From: CAIKZZ01 sp035604595
Lineage (GTDB): Bacteria > Pseudomonadota > Gammaproteobacteria > Steroidobacterales > Steroidobacteraceae
Reading direction: 5' to 3'
Length of the DNA stretch: 64,000 nucleotides
Assembly (NCBI GenBank): GCA_035604595.1
Contig: DATNIE010000007.1
Span: 23,086-87,085 of the forward strand
Both the position numbers and the translations under genes were made by a program. The notes under the pieces are model-generated. The model did not search any database, was not told the DNA's origin, and saw only the letters and a list, made by a program, of their open reading frames with translations. Each line of letters starts with the position of its first letter. Position 1 is the first letter of the stretch. Below are positions 8,651 through 17,826 of the stretch, piece after piece.

Positions 8651-11244
8651 CCGGTCGGCCGGTCGGACGCGGCTGGCGACCTGGCGCGGCACTGCTCGCC
8701 ACCGCACTGCTCGCGGCCGTACTCCTCCCCGCCCGCTCCGCCGGCGCCGCGCCGTCTGCGACGAGCCGTAACGACGCCGCGATCACGCTCGGCATGGCGC
8801 TCGAGCCGCCGAACCTCGACCCCACCAAGAGCGCGGCCGAGGCCACGGAGGACGTCGTCTACTGCAACCTGTTCGAGGGTCTGACGCGCATTGCCGAGGA
8901 CGGCAGCGTCGTGCCCGCGCTGGCACGCGCCTGGACCATCAGCGCGGACGGCCTCACCTACCGCTTTCAGCTCCATTCCGGCGTGCGCTTTCACGACGGC
9001 ACGCCGCTGACCGCGCTCGATGCCAAGTACTCGCTTGACCGCGCGCGGGCGGCCGGGTCGACGAACCCGCTGCACGATCTGCTCGTGGCCGTCAAATCCG
9101 TGGACGTCGACGGCGAGCTCGACCTGCGCATCGAGCTCGCCCGCCCGGTCGCGGATCTGCTGACCTACCTCGGCTGGGGCAACCTCGTGATCATGAGCCC
9201 GTTGACGAGCGCGCGGGCGGCCACGGCCCCGGTCGGAACCGGGCCTTTCCGGTTCAAAGAGTGGCGCAAGGGTGATGCGATCGTGCTCGATCGCAACGAC
9301 GACTACTGGGGTCCGCGGGCGCGCCTGAGGCGCGTGACCTTCCGGATCGTGCCGGATTCGAGCACCAGCCTCGCGGCGCTCCGTGCCGGCGACGTCGACG
9401 GCTTCGAGAACTTCCCGTCCCCGGAGAATATCGCCGCGCTCGCCAAGGACCCGCGCTTCGCGGTGGTCGTCGGATCGACCGAGGGCGAGACGCTGCTCGC
9501 GATCAACAACGCGCGCGCGCCGTTCAATGATCTGCGCGTGCGGCGGGCGCTGTCGCATGCGATCGACCGGACGGCGATCATCAAGGGTGCGATGTACGGC
9601 TACGGCCAGCCGATCGGCAGCCATTTCCCGCCGCACCACCCCGCCTACATCGACCTGACGGGGCGCTACCCCTACGACCCGGCGGTCGCGCGCGCGCTGC
9701 TGGCCGAGGCCGGCTACCCACACGGCTTCGCGGTGACACTGAAGCTGCCGCCGCCCTACTACGCGCGCCGCAGCGGCGAGATCATCGCCGCCGAGCTCGC
9801 GACCGTCGGGATCCGGGTCACGCTGCAAAACGTCGAGTGGGCGCAGTGGCTCGACCAGGTGTTCAAGAACCGCGACTTCGACCTGACGGTCGTGTCGCAC
9901 ACCGAGTCGCTGGATTACGACATCTACGCGCGACCAGGCTATTACTTCGGCTACTCCAATCCCGCGTACTCGGCGCTGCTCGAGCGGTTGTCCCGCGACC
10001 GCGACCCTCTCGAGCGTCGGCAGATGCTCGGCGAGGTTCAGCGCATGCTGGCCGACGACGCCGTCAACGTGTTCCTGTTCGAACTGCCGAAGCTTGGCGT
10101 GTGGCGTGCGGACCTGCACGGCCTGTGGCGCGAGGCGCCGGTGCAGGGCATGGACGTCACGCGCGCCTGGCTCGATGCGCCCGCGGCTGCAGGAATGCAC
10201 GACCGCTCGCGCTCACTTCCCGCCCTGCTACTCGCGGCGGCGGGGCTCGCGGCGGCCGCCCTGGGCGGTCTCGCCCTCAGCCGCCACGTGAGCCCGACGT
10301 ACATCGCCGGACGGCTCGGGAGCCTCGCGCTCACGCTGCTGTTGGCCTCGGCCGTGATCTTCGTGCTTGTCGAGATCCTGCCCGGCGACCCGGCGGCCTA
10401 CATGATGGGACTCAATGCGAGCCCGGATGCGGTTGCGCACCTGCGCGCCGACTACGGCCTCGATGTGCCGCCGTTGCAGCAGTACTGGGCGTGGCTGGCG
10501 GGTGTCGTCCGCGGCGACCTCGGCCTCAGTTACACGTACCGCGTCCCGGTCGCGGGCCTGGTCGCGGAGCGCCTCGCCGTCTCTGTGCCGCTCGCGGTCT
10601 ACGCGCTCGTGCTGGCGGTGCTGCTCGCGTTCCCGCTCGGGCTCGCCGCGGCCGCCCGCGCCGGGACCCGGACCGATGCGACGCTGATGGGCCTCGCCCA
10701 GGTCGGGCTCGCGGTGCCGAATTTCTGGCTTGGAATCCTGCTGATCCTGCTGTTCGCCGTGCAGCTGCACTGGTTCGCGGCCGGCGGCTTTCCCGGCTGG
10801 GACGCCGGAATCGGCGCCGCGCTCGGCGCGCTGACGCTGCCGGCGATCGCGCTCGCCGTGCCGCAGGGCTGCATCCTCGCGCGCGTGCTGCGCGCCTCGC
10901 TCGGCGAGGCGCTGCGCGAGGATTACGTGCGCACCGCCCGCGCCAAGGGCCTGAGCGGGGGTCAAGCGCTGTGGCGCCACGCTTTGCCGAACGCGCTGAT
11001 CCCGGTGCTGACCGTGGTCGGCCTGCAGTTCTCGTTCCTGCTCGCCGGCGCGATCCTGGTCGAGACGGTGTTCTCGCTGCCCGGGATAGGGCGGCTGATC
11101 TTCCAGGCAACGACGCAGCGTGACCTGATCGTCGTGCGCAGCGTCGTGCTGCTGCTGGTGGCGGCGGTCGTCGTCGTCAATTTCCTGGTGGAGCTCAGCT
11201 ACGCGGTCGTCGACCCCCGCCTGCACCAGCGGAGCGGCGCGTGA
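8647..11244 (+). CDS. Peptide-type ABC importer: solute-binding protein fused to inner-membrane permease
   Basis: A single 865-residue frame joins two normally separate Opp/Dpp subunits. Residues 1-35 are a Sec signal. Residues about 45-515 are an SBP_bac_5 (DppA/OppA-like) domain, with LGMALEPPNLDPTKSA and YCNLFEGL near its start. A transmembrane segment follows at about 521-545. A DppB-like permease fills 550-865, with IFVLVEILPGDPA and the EAA loop EALREDYVRTARAKGLS near 755-771. The extra segment brings the chain back to the cytoplasm, so a periplasmic SBP and a normal permease topology are both possible. An internal ATG at 10195 could give separate permease, but no stop intervenes. It overlaps neighbouring genes by 4 nt on both sides. 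Confidence 0.9.
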   Translation: MTGRPVGRGWRPGAALLATALLAAVLLPARSAGAAPSATSRNDAAITLGMALEPPNLDPTKSAAEATEDVVYCNLFEGLTRIAEDGSVVPALARAWTISADGLTYRFQLHSGVRFHDGTPLTALDAKYSLDRARAAGSTNPLHDLLVAVKSVDVDGELDLRIELARPVADLLTYLGWGNLVIMSPLTSARAATAPVGTGPFRFKEWRKGDAIVLDRNDDYWGPRARLRRVTFRIVPDSSTSLAALRAGDVDGFENFPSPENIAALAKDPRFAVVVGSTEGETLLAINNARAPFNDLRVRRALSHAIDRTAIIKGAMYGYGQPIGSHFPPHHPAYIDLTGRYPYDPAVARALLAEAGYPHGFAVTLKLPPPYYARRSGEIIAAELATVGIRVTLQNVEWAQWLDQVFKNRDFDLTVVSHTESLDYDIYARPGYYFGYSNPAYSALLERLSRDRDPLERRQMLGEVQRMLADDAVNVFLFELPKLGVWRADLHGLWREAPVQGMDVTRAWLDAPAAAGMHDRSRSLPALLLAAAGLAAAALGGLALSRHVSPTYIAGRLGSLALTLLLASAVIFVLVEILPGDPAAYMMGLNASPDAVAHLRADYGLDVPPLQQYWAWLAGVVRGDLGLSYTYRVPVAGLVAERLAVSVPLAVYALVLAVLLAFPLGLAAAARAGTRTDATLMGLAQVGLAVPNFWLGILLILLFAVQLHWFAAGGFPGWDAGIGAALGALTLPAIALAVPQGCILARVLRASLGEALREDYVRTARAKGLSGGQALWRHALPNALIPVLTVVGLQFSFLLAGAILVETVFSLPGIGRLIFQATTQRDLIVVRSVVLLLVAAVVVVNFLVELSYAVVDPRLHQRSGA

Positions 11245-12071
11245 GCGAGGCCGCGCCCCGCCGGCGCCTCGACGCGGGCCTTGCCGCCGCCGCCGCTGCC
11301 GGCATCATCGTCGTGCTCGCAGCGCTCGTGTCACTGACGGGTGCGTTCGACGCGGGCCTCGCGCTCAACATCGATGCCCGCCTCGCCGCGCCCTCCGCCG
11401 CCCACTGGTTCGGCACTGACCCGCTCGGCCGCGACGTGCTCGCGATGATCGCCGCCGGGGCACGGGTGTCGCTCGGCGTGTCGCTGGGCGCGGTCGCGAT
11501 CGGCGTCGGCGCCGGCGTGCCGCTCGGGCTCGTGGCCGCGGTGCTGGGCGGGGTCGGCGACGAGGCGGTCGCGCGCTTCAACGACCTCGTGTTCGCGATG
11601 CCCTCGCTCCTGCTCGCGGTGCTGCTGGCCGCGACGATGGGGCCAGGCCCCGCCAATGCGGTGATTGCGCTTGGCGTGTTCAACGTGCCGGTATTCGCGC
11701 GCCTCGCGCGGGCGGGCGCCCGCACGCTGCTCGCACGCGACTTTGTGCTGGCGGCCCGGGTCGCGGGCAAAGGACGGCTGCGGATCGCACTCGAGCACCT
11801 GCTGCCGAACCTGACCGGATTGTTGATCGTGCAGGCGACGATCCAGCTCGCGCTGGGCATCGCGGCCGAGGCCGGGCTGTCATATGTCGGGCTCGGCGCC
11901 CAGCCGCCGGCACCGAGCTGGGGCCGCATGCTCAACGATGCGCAGACGCTGACCGCGATCGCGCCGTGGCTCGCGTGGTGTCCGGGAATCGCGCTCAGCG
12001 TGACGGTGCTCGCCTTGAGCGTACTCGGCGAGCGCTTGCGCGACGTCTTCGATCCACGGGCGCGGCGCTAG
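11241..12071 (+). CDS. ABC transporter permease (DppC/OppC type)
   Basis: This is the second inner-membrane subunit of the peptide-type importer. It has 276 residues and five to six predicted transmembrane segments. The sequence HWFGTDPLGRDVLAMIAAGARVSL near residue 55 is the hallmark of the DppC half. The EAA region is weak (FVLAARVAGKGRLRIALEH). It starts with GTG at 11241, overlapping the stop of the fused SBP-permease, and the double ATPase begins 4 nt after its stop, so subunit ratios are probably fixed by translational coupling. Confidence 0.93.
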   Translation: MSEAAPRRRLDAGLAAAAAAGIIVVLAALVSLTGAFDAGLALNIDARLAAPSAAHWFGTDPLGRDVLAMIAAGARVSLGVSLGAVAIGVGAGVPLGLVAAVLGGVGDEAVARFNDLVFAMPSLLLAVLLAATMGPGPANAVIALGVFNVPVFARLARAGARTLLARDFVLAARVAGKGRLRIALEHLLPNLTGLLIVQATIQLALGIAAEAGLSYVGLGAQPPAPSWGRMLNDAQTLTAIAPWLAWCPGIALSVTVLALSVLGERLRDVFDPRARR

Positions 12072-12075
12072 GCGC

Positions 12076-13692
12076 ATGGCGCTGCTCACCGTCAAGGGGC
12101 TCGGGGTCACGATACGTGGCGAGGCACTGCTTCGCGACGTCTCCTTCGAGATCGCATCCGGGGAGGTCCTCGGGCTCGCCGGCGAGTCGGGTTCCGGCAA
12201 GTCGCTGACCGCGCTCGCCGTGAGTCGCCTGCTCCCGGCGACGGCCACCGCCACCGGGAGCGTGCGCTTCGAGGACCAGCCGCTGCTGGAAATGCCCGAG
12301 AAAGCGCTGTGCGCGATTCGCGGCCGCGGCATCGGACTCGTGTTCCAGGAGCCGGCCACGGCGCTCAACCCCCTGCTGACCATCGGCGCACAGGTCGCCG
12401 AGACGGTCCGGGTCCATCTGCCGGTGTCACGGGCCGAGGCGCGCGAGCGTGCGATGAGGGCGCTCGGTCGCGTCGGGCTCGACCCGTCACGCATTCCGCT
12501 CGATCGCTATCCGCATCAGCTGTCCGGAGGGCAGCGGCAGCGCGTGGCGCTTGCGCTCGCGGTTGCGCTGACCCCGAAGTTGCTGATCGCCGACGAGCCG
12601 ACCACTGCGCTCGATGTGACGACGCAGGCGCAGATCCTCGCCCTGCTGCGGGAACTCGCCGCAGCCGACGGCATGTCGATCCTGCTGATCAGCCATGATC
12701 TCGCGGTCGTCGCCGAGATGGCCGACCGGCTCGCGATCCTGCACCGCGGATCGATCGTCGAGGCGGGCCGCACCGGCTCCGTGTTGCGCTCGCACCGCCA
12801 CCCGTACACCGCGGCGCTGGTCCGGGACTTCACGCCGGCCGCGTTTGCGCCGCGCGTGCAGGGTCCGGCGGCGGCGCCCGTCCTCGAGGCACTCGACATC
12901 GTGCGCGAGTACCCCGGGCCGCGCACCGGGTTCCTGGCGACGGGGCCGGCGCTGCGGGCGGTCGATGGCGTGAGTCTCGCCATCGGGCCGGGCGAGCGGG
13001 TCGGGCTCGTCGGGGAGTCCGGCAGCGGCAAGTCGACGCTGGTGCGCACGCTGCTCGCGCTCGAGGCGCCCAACAGCGGCTCGGTGCGCGTGGCCGGTGA
13101 GACGCTGGCCGCTCGGCCGACGGTGCCGCAGCGGCGCCTGCGGCGCCTGCTGCAGGTGGTGTTCCAGGACCCGTACGGCAGCCTCAATCCCCGTCACCGC
13201 ATCGAGCGGATCGTCGCCGAGCCGCTGCACCTGCTGGATGCGCCGCTGTCGAGGCGTGAGCGGGCGGCGCGCGTCGCCGCGGCGCTCGTTGACGTCGGAC
13301 TCGAGCCAGGCACTGCCCGCCGCTTCCCGCACGAGTTCTCGGGCGGGCAGCGCCAGCGCATCGCGATCGCCCGCGCGCTCGTCCTCGAGCCGCGCCTCGT
13401 GATCCTTGACGAGGCCGTGTCGGCGCTGGACGCCTCGCTGCGCACGCAGATCCTCGAGCTGCTCGGACGGCTCAGCGAGGCGCGTGGACTCGCCTATCTG
13501 TTCGTCTCGCACGACCTCGGCGTCGTGCGCGCCGTGACCGACCGGACGCTGGTGATGCAGGCGGGGCGCATCGTCGAGGAGGGCACGACGGAGCAGGTGC
13601 TTCTGGCGCCCCGTCACCCGTACACTCAGACGCTGGTGGCGGCGACGCCGAACCTCGAGCGGGCGCTCGCGGGCCGGGCGTTCGGAGCATAG
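12076..13692 (+). CDS. ABC transporter ATP-binding protein, two fused nucleotide-binding domains (DppD-DppF type)
   Basis: This energises the importer encoded just upstream. The 538-residue protein carries two complete ATPase cassettes. In the first, Walker A GESGSGKS is at 36-43, followed by the signature LSGGQRQR and Walker B LLIADEP. The second has GESGSGKS near 313, FSGGQRQR and LVILDEA. Both have H-loops (LISHDLAVV, FVSHDLGVV). The PYTAALV and PYTQTLV tails are the C-terminal signatures of oligopeptide ATPases. Fused pairs of this kind also occur as YejF and GsiA. No key residue is missing, so both sites look active. Confidence 0.95.
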   Translation: MALLTVKGLGVTIRGEALLRDVSFEIASGEVLGLAGESGSGKSLTALAVSRLLPATATATGSVRFEDQPLLEMPEKALCAIRGRGIGLVFQEPATALNPLLTIGAQVAETVRVHLPVSRAEARERAMRALGRVGLDPSRIPLDRYPHQLSGGQRQRVALALAVALTPKLLIADEPTTALDVTTQAQILALLRELAAADGMSILLISHDLAVVAEMADRLAILHRGSIVEAGRTGSVLRSHRHPYTAALVRDFTPAAFAPRVQGPAAAPVLEALDIVREYPGPRTGFLATGPALRAVDGVSLAIGPGERVGLVGESGSGKSTLVRTLLALEAPNSGSVRVAGETLAARPTVPQRRLRRLLQVVFQDPYGSLNPRHRIERIVAEPLHLLDAPLSRRERAARVAAALVDVGLEPGTARRFPHEFSGGQRQRIAIARALVLEPRLVILDEAVSALDASLRTQILELLGRLSEARGLAYLFVSHDLGVVRAVTDRTLVMQAGRIVEEGTTEQVLLAPRHPYTQTLVAATPNLERALAGRAFGA

Positions 13693-13696
13693 ACAG

Positions 13697-15148
13697 ATGA
13701 CCCTACCGTTTGCCTCGGATCTGCTGCTCATCGGCGGTGAGTGGCGCGCGAGCGAGGCGCGCGCGACGCTGCCGGTCGAGGATCCGTCGACCGGGACCGA
13801 GGTCGGTCGCATTGCGCGCGGTGCAGACGCTGACATCGACGCCGCGGTCCGGGCGGCGCGCGCCGCACTCGCCGGCGCGTGGGGACGGCTTGCCGGCTTC
13901 GAGCGCGGCCGGCTGCTCGCCGCCCTCGGCCGGCTGGTCCGCGAACGCGCCGAGATGCTCGCCGGGCTCGAGGCGCTCGACGTCGGCAAGCCCCTGACCC
14001 AAGCGCGGGCGGACGCGCTCGCGCTCGCGCGCTATCTCGAGTTCTATGGCGGGGCGGCCGACAAGCTGCACGGCACGACGATTCCGTACCTTGCCGACTA
14101 CACCGTCTACACGCTGCGCGAGCCGCACGGCGTCACGGGGCACATCATCCCGTGGAACTACCCGATGCAGATCATCGGGCGGTCGGTCGGCGCGGCGCTG
14201 GCTGCCGGGAATGCGGTGGTGATCAAGCCGGCCGAGGAAGCCTCGCTCACCACGCTCGCCGTCGGGCGCATGGCGACCGAGATCGGCTTTCCGGCCGGCG
14301 CGATCAACGTCGTGTCGGGACTCGGGCCCGAGGCCGGGGCGGCGCTCGCCGCCCATCCGGGCGTCAATCACGTCTCGTTCACGGGCTCCGTCGAGGTCGG
14401 AATCGCCGTGCAGACCGCGGCGGCCCGCCACGTGGCGCCGGTCACGCTCGAGCTCGGCGGCAAGTCGCCGCAGCTCGTGTTCGATGACGCCGACCTCGAG
14501 GCAGCGCTGCCGGTGCTGGTCCGCGCCGGCCTGCAGAACGCCGGCCAGACCTGCTCGGCGAGCTCGCGCCTGCTGATCCAGCGCGGTGTATACGGGCGCG
14601 TGGTCGAGGCGCTTGCAGAGCGCTATCGTGCGCTGCGCGCCGGGCCTGCTAGCCGCGACCTCGACCTCGGACCGCTGATCTCCGCGGCTCAGAAGGCGCG
14701 CGTGACGGGCCTCGTCGACGCCGGGCTCTCGGCCGGGGTCGCCACGCTCGCGCGCGGCGAGGTGAGCGCGGATGCACCCTCCGGCGGCCATTACCTCGCG
14801 CCCCTGCTGCTGGGGCCGGTCGCGCCCGACGATCGTCTGGCGCAGCAGGAGATCTTTGGACCCGTGCAGGTGGTGCTGGCGTTCGACACCGAGGAGGAAG
14901 CGGTCGCGATCGCCAACGGCACTCCCTATGGTCTCGTCGCGGGGGCCTGGACGCGCGATGCCGGGCGGCAGCTGCGGCTCGCGCGGGCGCTGCGCGCCGG
15001 CCAGGTGTTTCTCAACGACTACGGCGCCGCCGGTGGTGTCGAGCTGCCGTTCGGCGGCGTCGGCTGGTCCGGGCACGGGCGCGAGAAGGGCATGGAGGCG
15101 CTGTACGGGCTGACGACGGTTAAGACCATCGCCGCACGGCACCGCTGA
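13697..15148 (+). CDS. NAD(P)-dependent aldehyde dehydrogenase
   Basis: It oxidises an aldehyde to the carboxylate; the substrate is unknown. The 483-residue ALDH has the oxyanion Asn in IIPWNYPMQ, the general base Glu in TLELGGKSPQ and the nucleophile Cys286 in NAGQTCSASS. The nearest functional groups by motif are betaine- or aminoaldehyde-type dehydrogenases. It lies 4 nt after the double ATPase gene and upstream of an SDR, so it probably acts on a product of the imported compound. Confidence 0.93.
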   Translation: MTLPFASDLLLIGGEWRASEARATLPVEDPSTGTEVGRIARGADADIDAAVRAARAALAGAWGRLAGFERGRLLAALGRLVRERAEMLAGLEALDVGKPLTQARADALALARYLEFYGGAADKLHGTTIPYLADYTVYTLREPHGVTGHIIPWNYPMQIIGRSVGAALAAGNAVVIKPAEEASLTTLAVGRMATEIGFPAGAINVVSGLGPEAGAALAAHPGVNHVSFTGSVEVGIAVQTAAARHVAPVTLELGGKSPQLVFDDADLEAALPVLVRAGLQNAGQTCSASSRLLIQRGVYGRVVEALAERYRALRAGPASRDLDLGPLISAAQKARVTGLVDAGLSAGVATLARGEVSADAPSGGHYLAPLLLGPVAPDDRLAQQEIFGPVQVVLAFDTEEEAVAIANGTPYGLVAGAWTRDAGRQLRLARALRAGQVFLNDYGAAGGVELPFGGVGWSGHGREKGMEALYGLTTVKTIAARHR

Positions 15149-15189
15149 GGGCGGACGGTCAGGGCCGGCGAGGCCTACGGGGAGCCAAT

Positions 15190-15936
15190 GTGCGACTGAC
15201 AGGCAAGACGGCCATCATCACGGGCGCGGGTTCCGGGCTCGGCGCGGGAATCGCGCGCCGGTTCGTCGCGGAGGGGGCGCGGGTCGTGATCGCCGACATC
15301 CGGCTCGACGCGGCGCGGCAGGTGGCCGACGAGCTCGGATCGAGCGCCGTCGCGCTCGCGGTCGACGTCGCCGATGCGGCCAGCGTCGCGCTGCTCGCCC
15401 GCGAGACGGACCGGGTATTCGGCGCGGTCGACGTGCTCGTCAACAACGCCGGCATCGGCCACGTGCCGCAGCTGCTCGAGGACCTCGCCGAGCCCGAGTT
15501 CGAGCGGATCCTCGCGGTCAACGTCCGCTCCGTGTACCTGACCGCCCGCGCGTTCGTGCCAGGCATGAAGAGCCGGCGAGGCGGCGCGATCCTCAACATT
15601 GCCTCCACCGCTGGAGTGAGCCCGCGGCCGCGGCTGACCTGGTACAACGCCTCAAAAGGCTGGGTCATCACCGCCACGCGGTCGATGGCGGTCGAGCTCG
15701 CGCCATTCGGCATCCGGGTCAACGCACTGAACCCGGTGGCCAGCGACACGCCGCTGCTGAAGACATTCATGGGAGCCGACACGCCCGAGACCCGCGCGCG
15801 GTTCCTCTCGACGATTCCGCTCGGACGCTTCGCAACGCCCGAGGACATGGGCTACGCCGCGACCTACCTGTGTTCCGACGAGGCGAGCATGGTCACGGGC
15901 GTCGCGCTCGAGGTCGACGGCGGACGCTGCATCTAG
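15190..15936 (+). CDS. Short-chain dehydrogenase/reductase
   Basis: This is a classical SDR oxidoreductase of 248 residues. It has the cofactor motif TGAGSGLGAGIA at 11-22 and an acidic residue at the end of beta-2 (IADIRLD), which favours NAD(H). NNAG is followed by the catalytic Ser and YxxxK in ASTAG and WYNASKGW. The C-terminus SMVTGVALEVDGG is typical of the FabG/glucose-dehydrogenase-like group. The start is GTG at 15190, after a GGGGAG ribosome-binding site; the overlapping ATG is out of frame. The substrate is unknown, but the position suggests the same pathway as the ALDH. Confidence 0.92.
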   Translation: MRLTGKTAIITGAGSGLGAGIARRFVAEGARVVIADIRLDAARQVADELGSSAVALAVDVADAASVALLARETDRVFGAVDVLVNNAGIGHVPQLLEDLAEPEFERILAVNVRSVYLTARAFVPGMKSRRGGAILNIASTAGVSPRPRLTWYNASKGWVITATRSMAVELAPFGIRVNALNPVASDTPLLKTFMGADTPETRARFLSTIPLGRFATPEDMGYAATYLCSDEASMVTGVALEVDGGRCI

Positions 15937-15953
15937 GACATGAGGAGAGGCCC

Positions 15954-16964
15954 GTGCGCCCGGGATCCTTGAACCTGATTACCGACGTCGCGGGGCTCGC
16001 GGTCGGGCACGCGACCGACGAGCGCGCCGCGACCGGTGTCACGACACTGATCGGAGCGCGACCGCTCGCCGCCGCCGTCGACGTCCGCGGCGGTGCGCCC
16101 GGCGCGCGCGAGACCGATGCGCTCGCCCCGGACGCGCTCGTCGGCCACGCCCATGCCATCGTGCTGGCGGGCGGCTCGGTGTTTGGCCTCGCCGCGGCCG
16201 ACAGCGTCGCGACGGAGCTGTCCAAAGCGGGCATCGGCTTTCGGCTCACCGAGCACACGCACGCGACCCCGATCGTCCCGGCGGCCGTGCTGCACGACCT
16301 CGGCCACGGTGGCGACAAGCACTGGTCGGAGCCCCCGTACCGGGAGCTCGGTCGCGAATCGCTCAGGGGCGCCGGCACCGACTTCGCGCTGGGCGCAATC
16401 GGTGCCGGCCGGGGTGCGCGGGCCGGACAGGTCGCCGGAGGCATCGGCTCGGCCTCGCTCGAGCTCGGCGACGGCCTCGTGGTCGGCGCGCTGGTGGCCG
16501 TCAATTCGATCGGCAGCGCGCTGATGCCAGACGGCAGAACCTTCTGGTCCTGGCCGTTCGAGATCGACACGGAGTTCGGCGGCGAGCGGCCGCGCGCGGG
16601 TGTGTCTGCCGTGGACCCGGCACCCGCGGAGTCGCGGCTCGCGCTCATCGGACAGCTACGCGCCGGTACCAGCACCGTGATCGGCATCGTCGCGACCTCG
16701 GCGCCGCTGACCGGCGCCGAGTGCCGCCGCCTTGCTGTCATGGCTCACGACGGCATCGCGCGCGGCGTGCGGCCGTCGCACACGCCGTTCGACGGCGACG
16801 TCATTTTTGCGGTCGCGACGGGACTCACGCGGCTCGCCGAGGACCGGCTGCGCGCAGCGCACGTCGCCCGCCTCGGCTCGGCGGCGGCCGACTGCATGGC
16901 GCGAGCGATCGCCCGCGGTGTCTACGCGGCAAACCGCGCACCGCACGCAGTGCCCGGCCGCTGA
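15954..16964 (+). CDS. P1-family peptidase (DmpA/L-aminopeptidase type)
   Basis: These N-terminal-nucleophile hydrolases are made as a precursor that cleaves itself and act on N-terminal or beta-amino-acid residues of small peptides. The 336-residue protein shows LITDVAGLAVGHATDE, AIVLAGGSVFGLAAADSV and GIARGVRPSHTPFDGD. By alignment from memory with relatives, cleavage would fall just before the Thr of STVIGIVAT near residue 242. The start is GTG at 15954 with AGGAGAGG just upstream. As last gene of the importer operon, it may trim or activate the imported amide or peptide together with the M20 enzyme. Confidence 0.88.
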   Translation: MRPGSLNLITDVAGLAVGHATDERAATGVTTLIGARPLAAAVDVRGGAPGARETDALAPDALVGHAHAIVLAGGSVFGLAAADSVATELSKAGIGFRLTEHTHATPIVPAAVLHDLGHGGDKHWSEPPYRELGRESLRGAGTDFALGAIGAGRGARAGQVAGGIGSASLELGDGLVVGALVAVNSIGSALMPDGRTFWSWPFEIDTEFGGERPRAGVSAVDPAPAESRLALIGQLRAGTSTVIGIVATSAPLTGAECRRLAVMAHDGIARGVRPSHTPFDGDVIFAVATGLTRLAEDRLRAAHVARLGSAAADCMARAIARGVYAANRAPHAVPGR

Positions 16965-17304
16965 GCGGCCCCCGCCCACCGCCGGCGGGCGCGTGAGGAA
17001 CTCGAGCTGTGATTCGACCGGATTGGCTGGGCAGTCGGCAGCGCAATCACGGTCGCGCCGCCGCGCCTGGTGGCGCCGCGAGCGTTCGAGCGGGCCTCGG
17101 GATTGTGCGCTGCAGCACAGCATCTGTCGCGACCGGAATACACCGTGTTCGCCGGGCGATCGCTGGCGCGCCCTCGACCGCCGCTCGCCGATCCGCCAGA
17201 GTCGCGCCTCGACCCGGGTGTCTCCTGCTGGCGACGCTGTTTGACCGCGCCAGCCGGCGCCAGTACCGTCTGGTCGTCTACCGGCCGCTCAAGAGGACCT
17301 CATC
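16965..17304. other. Intergenic region before bactofilin gene
   Basis: These 340 bp separate the importer operon from the bactofilin gene. A short GC hairpin (CCCGCC at 16971-16976 pairing with GGCGGG at 16984-16989) follows the peptidase stop and may slow or end transcription, but it lacks a T tract. The rest must contain the bactofilin promoter. I see no other gene-like signal. Confidence 0.45.
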
Positions 17305-17826
17305 ATGGCATTCTTCAAGGACACAGCTATCGGACCCAAGGACAGCATTGCGCCCGCTCGCGACCTGCCACATCGCGAGCCAGACCGCAGCCCGGCCGCG
17401 GTCCCGGTACTCGACACGCCGCGTCGTACGGCGGAACGCGCCGAGGCGCGCGCGGAGGGCAAGGAGTCGTTCATCGCTGCGGAACTCACGATCGACGGCA
17501 AGATCGAGGGAGTCGGCAGCGTGCGCATCGCCGGTCGCTTCAAGGGCGATGTGCAGGTGCAGGGGAACCTGACGCTCGACTCGGGCGCGCACCTGACCGG
17601 CCAGGTCAAGGCACGCCACGTCACGGTGAGTGGCGAGCTGCACGGCAACATCGACGGCGCGCAGCGCGTGGAGCTGCTCGACGGTGGGGTACTCGTGGGC
17701 GATGTCAAGGCGGGGTCGCTGACCGTCGCGTCCGGCTCGCGCATGCGCGGCCAGGTCGAGTTCGGCTGGGACGACAAGGGCGCACCACGTCCGGAGTTCA
17801 CCAAGGGCAACGGATCCGGCGGATGA
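17305..17826 (+). CDS. Bactofilin (polymer-forming cytoskeletal protein)
   Basis: Bactofilins self-assemble into nucleotide-free filaments at the inner membrane and act in cell shape, wall growth or polarity. The 173-residue protein has a disordered, charged N-terminal tail to about residue 50. The DUF583 right-handed beta-helix follows, visible as short repeats ending in G: AAELTIDGKIEGVGSVRIAGRFKGDV and onward to MRGQVEF. The Gly/Pro-rich tail is disordered. The length is normal. Its stop overlaps the start of the next gene (ATGA), linking the two functionally. Confidence 0.93.
   Translation: MAFFKDTAIGPKDSIAPARDLPHREPDRSPAAVPVLDTPRRTAERAEARAEGKESFIAAELTIDGKIEGVGSVRIAGRFKGDVQVQGNLTLDSGAHLTGQVKARHVTVSGELHGNIDGAQRVELLDGGVLVGDVKAGSLTVASGSRMRGQVEFGWDDKGAPRPEFTKGNGSGG

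Noticed and set aside
10195..11244. Treating the permease half of the fused importer gene as a separate CDS
   Set aside because: The frame is continuous with no stop and the upstream bases give no strong ribosome-binding site at the right distance; kept only as an alternative in the evidence.
13703..15142. Long antisense frame opposite the aldehyde dehydrogenase
   Set aside because: High GC content creates open frames in the third-position-shifted reverse frame; the sense frame carries the full ALDH motif set.
16971..16989. GC hairpin after the P1 peptidase as an intrinsic terminator
   Set aside because: Six base pairs without a T tract are too common in such GC-rich DNA to call; mentioned only in the intergenic entry.
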